In this document: in pieces, positions 34,086-42,889 of the stretch
Layout: each line of letters begins with the position of its first letter
Numbering within the stretch: position 1 is the stretch's first letter
Assembly (NCBI GenBank): GCA_003224085.1
Contig: QHYK01000064.1
Location: 1 to 64,000 of the forward strand
Source of the DNA: Acidobacteriota bacterium
GTDB lineage: Bacteria; Acidobacteriota; Terriglobia; Acidiferrales; UBA7541
Reading direction: 5' to 3'
Length of the DNA stretch: 64,000 nucleotides
The notes under the pieces: generated by a model
Database searches by the model: none
Seen by the model: the letters and a program-made list of their open reading frames with translations, nothing else
Told to the model about the DNA's origin: nothing
Program-made: the position numbers and the translations under genes

Positions 34086-35513
34086 ATGACCGAAAAACGA
34101 CTGGAGCTGGTGCGCGGTTTAGGCGCCTGGGCCTCGGGAGCTATCGTTGTCGGAACGATGATCGGCACCGGCATTTTTCTCAAGCCCGCAGAAATGGCGC
34201 AGGAAGGGCGCAGCGTTTCCATCGTCTTCGCCGCGTGGATTGTGGGCGCCATGCTTTCAATTTTTGGCGCGTTCTCGTTCGCGGAATTAGGTTCCATGAT
34301 TCCGGAAGCCGGCGCCGAATATGCCTATCTGCGGCGCGGCTTCGGACCGGTGTACGGATTTCTGTTCGGATGGATGCACTCGATTGTAGGCCGCCCGAGT
34401 TCGCTGGCCTCAATCGCCGCGGGGATGATGCGTTTCCTGAGCTTCTTGGTGCCGGCCGTGGCCGCTCCGCTGTTCACCGTGCACATTGCGATTCCTGGAT
34501 GGACCGGCTGGATCAAGCCGTACGATTTCATCTTCACCTGGGCGCAGCCACTGGCCGTGGTATGGCTCCTTATCATGACCGGCGTGAATTATCTTGGCGT
34601 GCGGCTGGGCGGCGCAGTGCAAGTTTTTTTGACAGCCATCAAGATCACCTCGGTCGCAATCGTCATTGCCGTTGCATTCTTCGCGCCAGCCCGCGTCCAA
34701 GAGGGCGGACTCGCACCGTTCTGGCCCGCAGCGGGAACTACCGCCGCGGCAACTTTCAGTGCGTTCCTCGCGGCGCTGGCCGCTGCCCTCTGGGCCTACG
34801 ACGGATGGGAAGATTTGAACCTCGTTGGCTCGGAAGTGGAGAATCCGGAAAAGAATTTTCCGCGCGCTCTCGTGGGCGGAGTGGGCCTTGTCGCCGTGGT
34901 CTATCTCGTGTTCAGTGCCGCATGCTTGAAAGTCCTGCCCTTTGAAACCGTGGCGGCTTCGCCCCATATTGCCTCCGATGTCGTCACGCACATCAAGGGC
35001 AGCACCGCGGCGAACTGGATCACGCTGGCCATGGTGATTTCCGCCCTTGGCTCCATGAATTCCTCCGTGTTGAGCGGCGCTCGCGTCGGCTACGCCATGG
35101 CGCGCGACAAGATTTTTTTCAAGATTGTGGACGGCATTCACCCCCAATTCCGCACGCCTGGGCCATCGCTGATTTTTCAAGGAATTCTGGCCAGCCTGAT
35201 GGCGCTCACGGGAACGTTCGAGGAGCTGACCAATCTCTTCATTTTTGCTGCGTGGATCTTCTATGGATTTGCCGTCGTGGCCCTGTTTCGTATGCGCAAG
35301 ACGGAGCCGTACCTGCCGCGGCCGTATCGTTGCTGGGGATATCCCTGGGTTCCGGGAATTTTCGTCGCTGGCGCGCTCGCTCTCACTTTTAACGTGTGGC
35401 TGGAGCGTCCCGGACGCTCGACCATCGGGCTGCTGCTGATTCTCGCCGGCCTTCCCTTCTATCGCCGCTGGTCCCGCGCAACCTCAGCCGCTCGCGACGC
35501 TTCGAGCAGCTAG
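34086..35513 (+). CDS. APC-family amino acid permease
   Basis: 475 residues, twelve membrane helices. The first helix contains the amino-acid backbone-binding loop SGAIVVGTMIGTGIFLKPAE. Others are FSFAELGSMIPEAGAEYAYL, WAYDGWEDLNLVGSEVENPE (a helix-6 type loop with ENPE) and PSLIFQGILASLMALTGTFE. The last helix precedes a short basic tail. The layout matches LAT-like/serine-threonine exchangers. GGGGGA lies just upstream of the ATG. Its last 30 bp overlap the tail of the convergent minus-strand gene. Confidence 0.9.
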   Translation: MTEKRLELVRGLGAWASGAIVVGTMIGTGIFLKPAEMAQEGRSVSIVFAAWIVGAMLSIFGAFSFAELGSMIPEAGAEYAYLRRGFGPVYGFLFGWMHSIVGRPSSLASIAAGMMRFLSFLVPAVAAPLFTVHIAIPGWTGWIKPYDFIFTWAQPLAVVWLLIMTGVNYLGVRLGGAVQVFLTAIKITSVAIVIAVAFFAPARVQEGGLAPFWPAAGTTAAATFSAFLAALAAALWAYDGWEDLNLVGSEVENPEKNFPRALVGGVGLVAVVYLVFSAACLKVLPFETVAASPHIASDVVTHIKGSTAANWITLAMVISALGSMNSSVLSGARVGYAMARDKIFFKIVDGIHPQFRTPGPSLIFQGILASLMALTGTFEELTNLFIFAAWIFYGFAVVALFRMRKTEPYLPRPYRCWGYPWVPGIFVAGALALTFNVWLERPGRSTIGLLLILAGLPFYRRWSRATSAARDASSS

Positions 35514-36206
35514 TTGCCGATGAATGAGAAGGTATGCCGCTGCGCCAATAAACAGGCACGCGCCTGGCGCTAGAACCCAGCCAGCCACCAACCCGAGCCG
35601 CCCAAAGGGTTCGCTCGCCCATGAATGAAACAAGGAACGTGCATTCACCTCGAGTCCGTGCTCGAGGAATCCCATGAACGGTAGAACGAGAAGCAAAACG
35701 ACAAAGATCGCCAAAGCCGGAAAGATTCCGGAAACGACAATCGCCGGGCGCGACCCGCCTGCGCGGCTGGAGAGGTGGGCACCCAGGGCGCCCACAAACG
35801 GCAGCAGCAGCAGCCAAACCGTGTAAACCGTGAACACGTATGTCTGTCCGTGAGGGCCCCGCAAAAACAGAAATTGAGGATTAAACCCCAGCCGCTCCAG
35901 AGCCGGCAGCATAATCATCGATACCAGCAATGTCGCCAAGCTCGGAAGCCACAACTGGCTAGTGCGTGGGGTCATGGTGTTCTCCTTTTCTCGAGCCATC
36001 TGAATTTGTCGCTGCAATTTGTCCCAGTTCCCAATCCGCACCCGGGTCTCGCTCAATGCTGCTTGGTCAGGCAGGCCTTGCGCGCGCAAAGATTCATAGA
36101 ATTCCTGTAAATGCCCCGCGAGCTCCGCATGCACTTCGTCATTCTCCGTGGCACCAAGATCAAGGCCGCTGAGCCGCTGGCGAACAAGTTTTAGCCAATC
36201 AGCCAT
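35484..36206 (-). CDS. Permease-prefix domain membrane protein, paralogue A
   Basis: 240 residues. Residues 1-70 (MADWLKLVRQRLSGLDLGAT, ENDEVHAELAGHLQEFYESL) are an ADOP-type permease-prefix domain. It is followed not by an FtsX permease but by four to five helices, e.g. LWLPSLATLLVSMIMLPALE, TVWLLLLPFVGALGAHLSSR and FPALAIFVVLLLVLPFMGFL. It is clearly paralogous to the upstream gene, 11 bp away, and shares its layout. The ATG at 36206 has AGAGGA before it. Role unknown; the context (padR first in the operon) suggests a PadR-controlled membrane-stress or efflux-linked function. Confidence 0.7.
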   Translation of the reverse strand: MADWLKLVRQRLSGLDLGATENDEVHAELAGHLQEFYESLRAQGLPDQAALSETRVRIGNWDKLQRQIQMAREKENTMTPRTSQLWLPSLATLLVSMIMLPALERLGFNPQFLFLRGPHGQTYVFTVYTVWLLLLPFVGALGAHLSSRAGGSRPAIVVSGIFPALAIFVVLLLVLPFMGFLEHGLEVNARSLFHSWASEPFGRLGLVAGWVLAPGACLFIGAAAYLLIHRQLAARSVASG

Positions 36207-36217
36207 GGGTCCTCTCC

Positions 36218-36913
36218 CTAACCAATCGCCGCGTCCTGTGACCAAGGACGCCGGCCAAACAAAATGTCCGCGAGTACCCCGCCCACAAAAAGGGCCGCTC
36301 CCGGGACCAGGAGGCAGCTAATCCCATCCTTCAGAAGAACGGTTGCCACAAAACTGAAATCGACGTGGTTTCCGGTAACCCGTTCGATGATCATGCCGAT
36401 CGGAAACATCAAGAGAAACGCCGCGGTAAGCGCCGGCACCGGGAAGATGCTCGCTAGAAGTGCGCTTGCTCGTGAGGCGCCGGCTCGGGCTGAGAAATAG
36501 GCTCCCATAGCTCCGAAGAAAGGAAGCGACGCCAGCCACAGCACATAGAAAAAAATCGGGCTCGTGCCGCTCCATACGATGCGAGGCCGGAATCCAAGTT
36601 CCTGGAGCATCGCTAGGAAAGTCATCGAAAGGACCAGCGTGAGGAAGCCCGGAATCCAAAGCTGTTGCACGCGTTTCTTCACGGGCAATTCCCTCCTCTT
36701 TGCGGCGGAAATCTTGCGCCGCAAATCCTCCCAACCGCCAACTTGCTCAAAGGTCCGATGAACCGCTTCCCTTTCCGGCAATCCTTCTTTGCAGAATCCC
36801 TCGTACGATTCCTCCAGGTGGGCCGCTAGCTCCGCGTGGACCTCGTCCCTTTCGGCCGCATCCAGGCCCGGGCCTGACAGGCGCTGGCGAACAAGTCCCC
36901 GCCAATCAGGCAT
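36218..36913 (-). CDS. Permease-prefix domain membrane protein, paralogue B
   Basis: 231 residues with the same two-part layout as the next gene: a prefix domain (DWRGLVRQRLSGPGLDAAER, DEVHAELAAHLEESYEGFCK) and four to five helices (LWIPGFLTLVLSMTFLAMLQ, FYVLWLASLPFFGAMGAYFS, ALTAAFLLMFPIGMIIERVT). The ATG at 36913 overlaps the end of padR by 8 bp, which indicates coupling. The FtsX/MacB part of ADOPs is absent. Either it is an ancestral building block or a truncated relative that gained independence. Confidence 0.7.
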   Translation of the reverse strand: MPDWRGLVRQRLSGPGLDAAERDEVHAELAAHLEESYEGFCKEGLPEREAVHRTFEQVGGWEDLRRKISAAKRRELPVKKRVQQLWIPGFLTLVLSMTFLAMLQELGFRPRIVWSGTSPIFFYVLWLASLPFFGAMGAYFSARAGASRASALLASIFPVPALTAAFLLMFPIGMIIERVTGNHVDFSFVATVLLKDGISCLLVPGAALFVGGVLADILFGRRPWSQDAAIG

Positions 36914-37238
36914 GGGCAACCTTCGTAAGCTGTTGAAGCGCGCGAAACAGTTCCGCCCATTCGCGCTGGAGCGGGGCCAGCTTCTTCTTCCCTGCCGGCG
37001 TCAGCCTGTAGCAGCGGCGTCGCCGCCCGTTCGCGCTGGTTTCCCAGGTGCCGCGAATCCAGCGTTGCTGCTCCATCCGATAGAGCATGGGATAGAGCGC
37101 CGCGAGCGTGAAACGCAACGCCCCATTGGTCTGCTGCTCGATGCGCCGCGCCAATTCGTAGCCGTGCAGCGGTCCGTCCTGGAGAACGCTCAGCACGGCC
37201 AGTTCGGCGGTGCCCCTCTTGATTCCCGAACCAATCAT
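36906..37238 (-). CDS. PadR family transcriptional regulator, second copy
   Basis: 110 residues: IKRGTAELAVLSVLQDGPLH, GYELARRIEQQTNGALRF, TLAALYPMLYRMEQQRWIRG and a basic wing, RRRRCYRLTPAGKKKLAPLQ. It is the first gene of a three-gene operon with the two permease-prefix proteins. I start at the ATG at 37238, preceded by AAGGGGGAAC; the upstream frame runs through the promoter. Autoregulation is likely because the promoter overlaps an AT-rich partial dyad (TATATAAGATTCCTATATGTA region). Confidence 0.9.
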   Translation of the reverse strand: MIGSGIKRGTAELAVLSVLQDGPLHGYELARRIEQQTNGALRFTLAALYPMLYRMEQQRWIRGTWETSANGRRRRCYRLTPAGKKKLAPLQREWAELFRALQQLTKVAHA

Positions 37239-37261
37239 AGCGTTCCCCCTTACATATAGGA

Positions 37262-37289
37262 ATCTTATATACAAAATGGGAATTGTCAA
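37262..37289 (-). promoter_or_regulatory. Promoter of the second padR operon
   Basis: On the minus strand TTGACA (37289-37284), 16 bp, TAAGAT (37267-37262). An imperfect dyad, ATATAAGATTCCTATAT, covers the -10 box and is the best operator candidate. Confidence 0.6.
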
Positions 37290-37343
37290 CTGTTCTGAGG
37301 GTCAGGTGTGACGGATTCTGCGGTGTTCGGAGATTCCCGAGTT

Positions 37344-37406
37344 TGTCATCCTAACGGCCGCCCATTTTGTGGCCCGAAGCCTGCCGGCCGCAGGCAGGGA
37401 TCTCAG
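37344..37406. repeat. REP-like intergenic sequence with hairpin
   Basis: Begins GTCATCCT and ends GGATCTC, like a common bacterial intergenic repeat. Here the middle is expanded and contains the hairpin GCCTGC-CGGCC-GCAGGC (37379-37395). Related shorter copies occur inside the murU-like gene at 44.2-44.3 kb. Confidence 0.4.
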
Positions 37407-37448
37407 CTCAGAAGGACCCCTTTTTGAGAATCGCTCCAGAGCAGGCAA

Positions 37449-38393
37449 CTAAACCGACGCTGCGCGCCTCGCGGCTCTCTCGGAAGGAATCCGAAGAATC
37501 GCGGATTCAGCCTCTCGGGACACGCTGACGGACGGCTGGAGGATCTTTGCCAGAATCTCCATGCCGGTGACGAGCCTCGGCCCAGGACGCGAAAAATAAC
37601 TGCTGGCCTCCAACGCATAAACGCGGCTGTTTTGCACGGCAGGAATCGAATTCCACTGGCCGGGCAGGTCGAGCGCTTCGTATTCTTCCCTTGCCTGCTT
37701 GGCCGTATAACCGCAGGGAGCGATCAGCAAGACGTCGGGCCTGGCCTCAACGACATCCTGCAGGTGCACTCGGAAAGACGGCGTGCGCACGCGGCCGAGC
37801 GCGTCTTCCCCGCCAGCGCAGCGAATCATCTCGGGAACCCAATGGCCGCTGACGTAAATCGGATTGAGCCATTCAAGAAACGCAACGCGCTTGGGGCGCG
37901 CGGAGGAATCCAGTTGCCGCTCCAACGCTCCCTGACGCTGGCCGATCTCCGCCACAAGGTCTTCCGCCTGCGCGCCTCGGCAGATCGCTTCACCCACTAG
38001 AAGAATGTCGCGCCACACATCGCCCAAATCTTGCGGATTGAGGCAAAGCACTTCCGGACGCCGATCCAAGCGCGTCAATGCCGTGGCCAGATCGTCCGGC
38101 GAAGCCGCGCAAACGTGGCACAGGTCCTGCGTAATGATCAGGTCGGGATGGAGTTCTTCGAGCTTCTCGGCATCCACGGCGTATAAACTTTCGCCGCGGG
38201 CAACGTACTCGCGCACCAATCGGTCGATCTCCGCAGGGGGAGCATCCTGCGGCAACCGCGAATGAATGACGACGGGCTTCGTGCGCGCCTGTGGAGGGAA
38301 ATCGCACTCGTGACTGACGCCTACGATCTCGCGGTCCAAGCCCAGCGCAAAGAGAATCTCCGTCGCCGACGGAAGAAAGGAAGCTACGCGCAT
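37449..38393 (-). CDS. BtuF-like cobalamin-binding periplasmic-binding-fold protein
   Basis: 314 residues of the helical-backbone metal/cobalamin receptor fold (TroA/BtuF superfamily). Landmarks are MRVASFLPSATEILFALGL, IVGVSHECDFPPQ, EKLEELHPDLIITQDLCHVC (domain 1), ARPKRVAFLEWLNPIYVSGH (linker helix region) and ARPDVLLIAPCGYTAKQ. There is no signal peptide, so if the start at 38393 is right the protein stays in the cytoplasm, unlike true BtuF. A cobalamin-sensing or salvage role is inferred from family resemblance. The longer frame to 38441 does not add a convincing signal either. TAAAGT lies 10 nt before the ATG. Confidence 0.75.
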   Translation of the reverse strand: MRVASFLPSATEILFALGLDREIVGVSHECDFPPQARTKPVVIHSRLPQDAPPAEIDRLVREYVARGESLYAVDAEKLEELHPDLIITQDLCHVCAASPDDLATALTRLDRRPEVLCLNPQDLGDVWRDILLVGEAICRGAQAEDLVAEIGQRQGALERQLDSSARPKRVAFLEWLNPIYVSGHWVPEMIRCAGGEDALGRVRTPSFRVHLQDVVEARPDVLLIAPCGYTAKQAREEYEALDLPGQWNSIPAVQNSRVYALEASSYFSRPGPRLVTGMEILAKILQPSVSVSREAESAILRIPSERAARRAASV

Positions 38394-38485
38394 AACACAA
38401 AAGACTTTAGCACAGATGAATGGAGGTGAGCAGGTGTTCACCTAGTCTAGGTCTTGTCTAGGGCCTGACTTCTGACCGACTGGAA

Positions 38486-39730
38486 CTACTTGTAGAGAAA
38501 ATACTTGCGGCGCACTTGATCGAAGACCTTAAGCGCGTCCGACCAGCCGGCAACGATTTGCTCCGGCGGAACGCCATTTTGGATTTGCTGGACGGTATCC
38601 CAATTTCCGACAAGAACGACAAGTTTGCCGGTGTCAAAATCCTGGGGATAGAGCTTTTGAAGAATCTCCGCGATTTCCAGGCCCATTCGCATGGAACGCA
38701 CCACGAAACGATCCGTAATCCGGATCGCCACGCCATTACAACGCTGGCCGCTGCGGGGCCCGCCGATGGGAATAAAGGATTTCGATTCAAAACGCAGGCC
38801 CGGAAGATGGCGCTCATTCAGTGCGGCGGCAACTTCGTCGCCCTTCATCCAAGGCGCGCCAAACACTTCGAACGGGGCCTCGGTGCCACGCCCGACGGAG
38901 ACTCCGGAATCCTGCAGAATCTCAATGCCCGGATAGAGAATCGAGCCTTTCGTGGTGCGCAACGCCGGCGAGGGAGGAATCCACTTGATGCCCGTGCTTT
39001 CAAAGAAATAATTGCGATGCCAGTTCTTCATAGCGATGACGTGCAGGTCGGCCCCGATGTGATTTTCCGCATTGAAAAACTGAGCAAGCTCACCAATGGT
39101 CAGCCCATACCGCACGGGCACCGGATAATAGGCGACGAAACTGGTCTTATCCGGATCAAGCATGGGGCCTTCGATGATTTCTCCACCCAGGGGATTCGGG
39201 CGATCCAACACGAAAAACGAAATTTTGCGTTTCGCTGCTACTTCCATGCAATACGCCATGGTCACCGTGTAGGTGTAGAAGCGCACACCCGCATCCTGAA
39301 TGTCGAAGACCAGCGCGTCGATGCCTTGGAGCATTGCGTCGGTGGGGCGGCGCGTGTCGCCGTACAAGCTGTAGAGAGGCAGTCCGGTCGAAGGATCTTT
39401 GGACGAGGCCACGTTGTCGTTGTTGCGTCCGGCGAGGCCATGCTCGGGACTGAAGAGCGCCACCAACTGCAAGCCCAACGCGTGCGAGAGAAGGTCGATG
39501 TTGCTGCGGCCTTGCGCGTCCAGCCCCGTGTGATTCGTAATTAGTCCAATATGCTTGCCGCGTAGCAGCGTGAACTTCTCCGCTTCGAGAACATCGAGAC
39601 CCGTCTGCACGCGAGCAGCGTGTCCGGAATGCTTCTGCGGCAAACGCGCGTGCAGCGCAACGGGAGCAAAAATTGCAACGAACAACGTCAATGGAGCAAG
39701 TGTGGCAAGCACGCGCTTCGTATCGGTCAA
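38486..39730 (-). CDS. namZ: Exo-beta-N-acetylmuramidase NamZ (DUF1343)
   Basis: 414 residues. DUF1343 enzymes (NamZ in Bacillus subtilis, formerly YbbC) release MurNAc from the non-reducing end of peptidoglycan fragments outside the cytoplasm. Family landmarks are KHIGLITNHTGLDAQGRSNI, VALFSPEHGLAGRNNDNVAS, the core ALVFDIQDAGVRFYTYTVTM, FFVLDRPNPLGGEIIEGPML and PNPLGG. A signal peptide (TKRVLATLAPLTLFVAIFAP, residues about 4-23) fits export. I start at TTG 39730 because a perfect AGGAGG lies 6 nt upstream; the ATG at 39802 has none and would precede the signal with a foreign tail. It is divergent from the NagZ-AmiE-like fusion, sharing a 130-bp control region. Confidence 0.9.
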   Translation of the reverse strand: MTDTKRVLATLAPLTLFVAIFAPVALHARLPQKHSGHAARVQTGLDVLEAEKFTLLRGKHIGLITNHTGLDAQGRSNIDLLSHALGLQLVALFSPEHGLAGRNNDNVASSKDPSTGLPLYSLYGDTRRPTDAMLQGIDALVFDIQDAGVRFYTYTVTMAYCMEVAAKRKISFFVLDRPNPLGGEIIEGPMLDPDKTSFVAYYPVPVRYGLTIGELAQFFNAENHIGADLHVIAMKNWHRNYFFESTGIKWIPPSPALRTTKGSILYPGIEILQDSGVSVGRGTEAPFEVFGAPWMKGDEVAAALNERHLPGLRFESKSFIPIGGPRSGQRCNGVAIRITDRFVVRSMRMGLEIAEILQKLYPQDFDTGKLVVLVGNWDTVQQIQNGVPPEQIVAGWSDALKVFDQVRRKYFLYK

Positions 39731-39860
39731 ATCGTTCCTCCTGCGCAAAAACAATACAATGATATTCTGGAACGCGCTGGCCCCGGCTGCATTGGAGAGC
39801 ACGGTGTGCTTGTGCTATGAATAAATGCAGACTGCGGGCTGCGCCGGGGGATTGTAACTG

Positions 39861-42827
39861 ATGGAAGGACGCCGCGTCCGCTTTCTGCTCGTGATTCCCT
39901 TCTTATTTCTCATCCTTATGGCCCAAAAAGCACGCAGCCAAAACGACAATCCATCCGAGAAAAAATCCGTTGCGCAAAACAGCGGAGCCACGGCCAAGGG
40001 CAGCGCGAAGAATCTTTCGCCGGCGGCGAGCGCGTGGGTGGAATCCGCGCTGCGCAAAATGACCGTGGACGAAAAGATTGGCCAGCTCCTTTTCACCACG
40101 TATCACGGAAGTTTCACGTCCACCGATTCAGACGCCTATCAACAGCTTTTGCATGATGTGCAGGCTTTGCATGTCGGCGGATTTATCGTCATCACGCACG
40201 GTTCGCCGCTGGGAATCGTGAAGAGTCAGGCGTATCCGACGGCTCTGCTGGCCAATCAGTTACAGTCGAAATCCAAATTGCCGCTGCTCATTGGCGCGGA
40301 TTTCGAACGCGGAACCGCCATGCGCTACGACGAAGGAACGTCGTTTCCGACCGCCATGGCGGTCGCGGCCGGCGGCAATCCCAAAGACGCGTACACGATG
40401 GGAAAAATCACCGCTTTGGAGGCGCGCGCCACGGGCGTGCAATGGGTTTACGCGCCGGATTCGGACGTGAACAACAATCCCGGAAATCCCATCATAAACA
40501 CGCGCTCCTTCGGCGAGAATCCCTATCGCGTGGCGGAATTTGTTTCCGCGTTCGTAAAAGGCGTCGAGGACAACGGCGCGCTCGCGACGGCCAAGCATTT
40601 TCCCGGACATGGCGATACGGCCGCGGATTCACATATTGATTTGCCGGTGATCCCCGCAAATCGCGAGAGGTTGGAACATTTGGAACTGGTTCCCTTTCGC
40701 GCAGCGATCTCTGTGGGCGTGGACAGCATCATGACCGGGCATCTTTCCGTTCCGGCAATCGAACCCGACCCCAACACGCCTGCAACTTTGTCGCATAACA
40801 TTCTCACCGGTTTGTTGCGAAATGAACTCGGATATCGTGGGCTGATCGTCACGGATGCAATGGAGATGGGCGGCATTACCGTGCGTTACGCGCCCGGAGA
40901 AGCGGCCGTGCGTGCGGTGGCCGCCGGCGCGGATTGCGTGTTGATGCCGCCGGTGCCGGATGCGGCGTTCGAAGCTTTGCAAGCCGCGGTAAAGTCCGGG
41001 CGAATTTCGAAGGAGCGGCTGGATGAATCGGTGCGGCGCATTCTGGAGGTCAAAGCGCGGCTGGGGCTGAACAAAAATCGGCTGGTGGACGCGAACGCGC
41101 TGAATCACAAGTTCGGCAGCGCGGCCTGGCAAAAAGAAGCGCAGGAAATCTCCGATCGCGGCGTGACCCTGCTGCGCGACACGCCTCATCGTTTGCCGCT
41201 CGACGGAACGAAGCCATCGCGAGCGCTGCTGCTCTCATTCTATGCAGACCCCGAGCCGTATCCTGGAGAGGACCTTGAACGCGAATTGCGCGCGCGATTC
41301 GATTCGGTGACCACTCTTCGCGCGGACACAAGATTCGTGAATGCTAGCATCCTGAAGCTGCCGCCGCCCGATTCCTACGACCTCGCGATTCTCGCGCTGT
41401 TTGTGCGCGTGAGCGACCGTAAAGGAAACGTGGACCTACCGGCGGAACAAGCGGCGCTGGCGGAACAACTTTACAAAACGGGCAAGCCGGTGATTACGGT
41501 GGGATTGGGGAGTCCGTACCTGATTGAGAGATTTCCGCAGGCAGAGACGTGGCTCGCGGCGTTTGGCATCAGCGACGTCGCGCAAATTTCCGTGGGGCGA
41601 GCGCTTTTTGGGGAAATTCCCGTGCGCGGACACTTGCCGGTGACGGTGCCGGGCGCCAACTTGAAAGCAGGATTTGGCATCGAAGTGCCAGCCAATCCGA
41701 TGACGGTGCAGCCGATGGACGCGCGCGAAGATTCGCAATTGCGGCCAGCGTATGAAGTCATCGAGAAAGCCGTAAAGGACAAGGCGTTTCCCGGAGCGAC
41801 ACTCGCCGTAGGATTCCGAGGAAAAGTTGCGATTCACGCGTTCGGGAAACTGAGCTACGACGCGAAATCGCCGGCAGTCAAGCCGACTACGATGTACGAC
41901 ATCGCATCGCTAACGAAAGTCGTGGCGACGACACCGCTGGTGGCGAAATTGGTCGAAGGCGACTTCGCCGTGCCGCTGGATTTGGATGCGAAGATCGAGC
42001 GCTACTTACCGGAGTGGGCTAGGGGACCACAACCGGAATGGCGGCATCGCGTGACGGTGCGGCATTTGCTGACGCACACCTCGGGTTTGCCTCCGTTCAA
42101 GGAATACTGGCGCACCTCGAAGAGCAAGCAAGACACATTGAAACAAATTTTCGCGGAGCCGCTCGAATACGAACCGGGAATGAAGGAAGTGTATTCGGAC
42201 CTGGGAATTATTTTGATGGCGGAAATTATCGGGCGATTGACGGGAAAAAAGCTGGATGACTTAGCGAAGAGTTTTATTTTTTCGACGCTGGGAATGAAAG
42301 ACTCGATGTACCGGCCGCCGAAGAAACTTTGGCCGACGATCGCGCCGACAGAAATCGACAACCATTACCGGCACCGGCTGATCCAGGGCGAGGTGCACGA
42401 CGAAAATGCGTTTGCGATTGGCGGCGTGTCAGGACACGCGGGAGTGTTCAGTACCGCCCCCGACTTGGCCGCGTTTTGTCAGATGCTGTTGAACGGCGGC
42501 GTGTACGCGCATCAGCGAATTTTGCGGCGTGCGACGGTGGCGCAGTTCACTACGCCGCAGCAGCTTTCCGGGGGAACGCGCACGCTAGGCTGGGCCCTGG
42601 CGACACCGGGCGGATTGAGCGGACATTATTTTTCAGAGCATAGTTTCGGGCACACCGGGTTCACGGGGACTTCCATCTGGATCGATCCGGAGCGGCAACT
42701 GTTTGTCGTGTTCCTGACGAACCGCGTTCATCCGACGCGGGAGAATCAGAAGATTCAACAAGTGCGAAGGGACCTGCATGACGCGGTGATGCAGGCCCTC
42801 GGATTCGCGACTACCGCAGTGCACTGA
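39861..42827 (+). CDS. NagZ-type GH3 N-acetylglucosaminidase fused to AmiE-like serine hydrolase
   Basis: 988 residues, secreted (signal LLVIPFLFLILMAQKARS, about 9-26). The GH3 domain (about 50-620) has ADFERGTAMRYDEGTSFPTA, the His/Asp general acid-base dyad of NagZ in KHFPGHGDTAADSH (Lys244 onward) and the nucleophile Asp332 in VTDAMEMGGIT. The C-terminal domain (about 640-988) is a beta-lactamase-fold hydrolase with SxxK at Ser683-Lys686 (IASLTKVVAT), LTHTSGLPPF and YSDLGIILMAEIIG. In B. subtilis separate proteins NagZ and AmiE (an amidase of this fold) work beside NamZ. Here both are fused and namZ is the divergent neighbour. Cleavage of the MurNAc-peptide bond by the second domain is inferred from that parallel. 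Confidence 0.88.
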   Translation: MEGRRVRFLLVIPFLFLILMAQKARSQNDNPSEKKSVAQNSGATAKGSAKNLSPAASAWVESALRKMTVDEKIGQLLFTTYHGSFTSTDSDAYQQLLHDVQALHVGGFIVITHGSPLGIVKSQAYPTALLANQLQSKSKLPLLIGADFERGTAMRYDEGTSFPTAMAVAAGGNPKDAYTMGKITALEARATGVQWVYAPDSDVNNNPGNPIINTRSFGENPYRVAEFVSAFVKGVEDNGALATAKHFPGHGDTAADSHIDLPVIPANRERLEHLELVPFRAAISVGVDSIMTGHLSVPAIEPDPNTPATLSHNILTGLLRNELGYRGLIVTDAMEMGGITVRYAPGEAAVRAVAAGADCVLMPPVPDAAFEALQAAVKSGRISKERLDESVRRILEVKARLGLNKNRLVDANALNHKFGSAAWQKEAQEISDRGVTLLRDTPHRLPLDGTKPSRALLLSFYADPEPYPGEDLERELRARFDSVTTLRADTRFVNASILKLPPPDSYDLAILALFVRVSDRKGNVDLPAEQAALAEQLYKTGKPVITVGLGSPYLIERFPQAETWLAAFGISDVAQISVGRALFGEIPVRGHLPVTVPGANLKAGFGIEVPANPMTVQPMDAREDSQLRPAYEVIEKAVKDKAFPGATLAVGFRGKVAIHAFGKLSYDAKSPAVKPTTMYDIASLTKVVATTPLVAKLVEGDFAVPLDLDAKIERYLPEWARGPQPEWRHRVTVRHLLTHTSGLPPFKEYWRTSKSKQDTLKQIFAEPLEYEPGMKEVYSDLGIILMAEIIGRLTGKKLDDLAKSFIFSTLGMKDSMYRPPKKLWPTIAPTEIDNHYRHRLIQGEVHDENAFAIGGVSGHAGVFSTAPDLAAFCQMLLNGGVYAHQRILRRATVAQFTTPQQLSGGTRTLGWALATPGGLSGHYFSEHSFGHTGFTGTSIWIDPERQLFVVFLTNRVHPTRENQKIQQVRRDLHDAVMQALGFATTAVH

Positions 42828-42889
42828 ACCGGTTGCAGGTTATAGGTTCCGCGTCTGCCCGAGCAAAGCCGGGGCGTAAAAGGCTTCCT

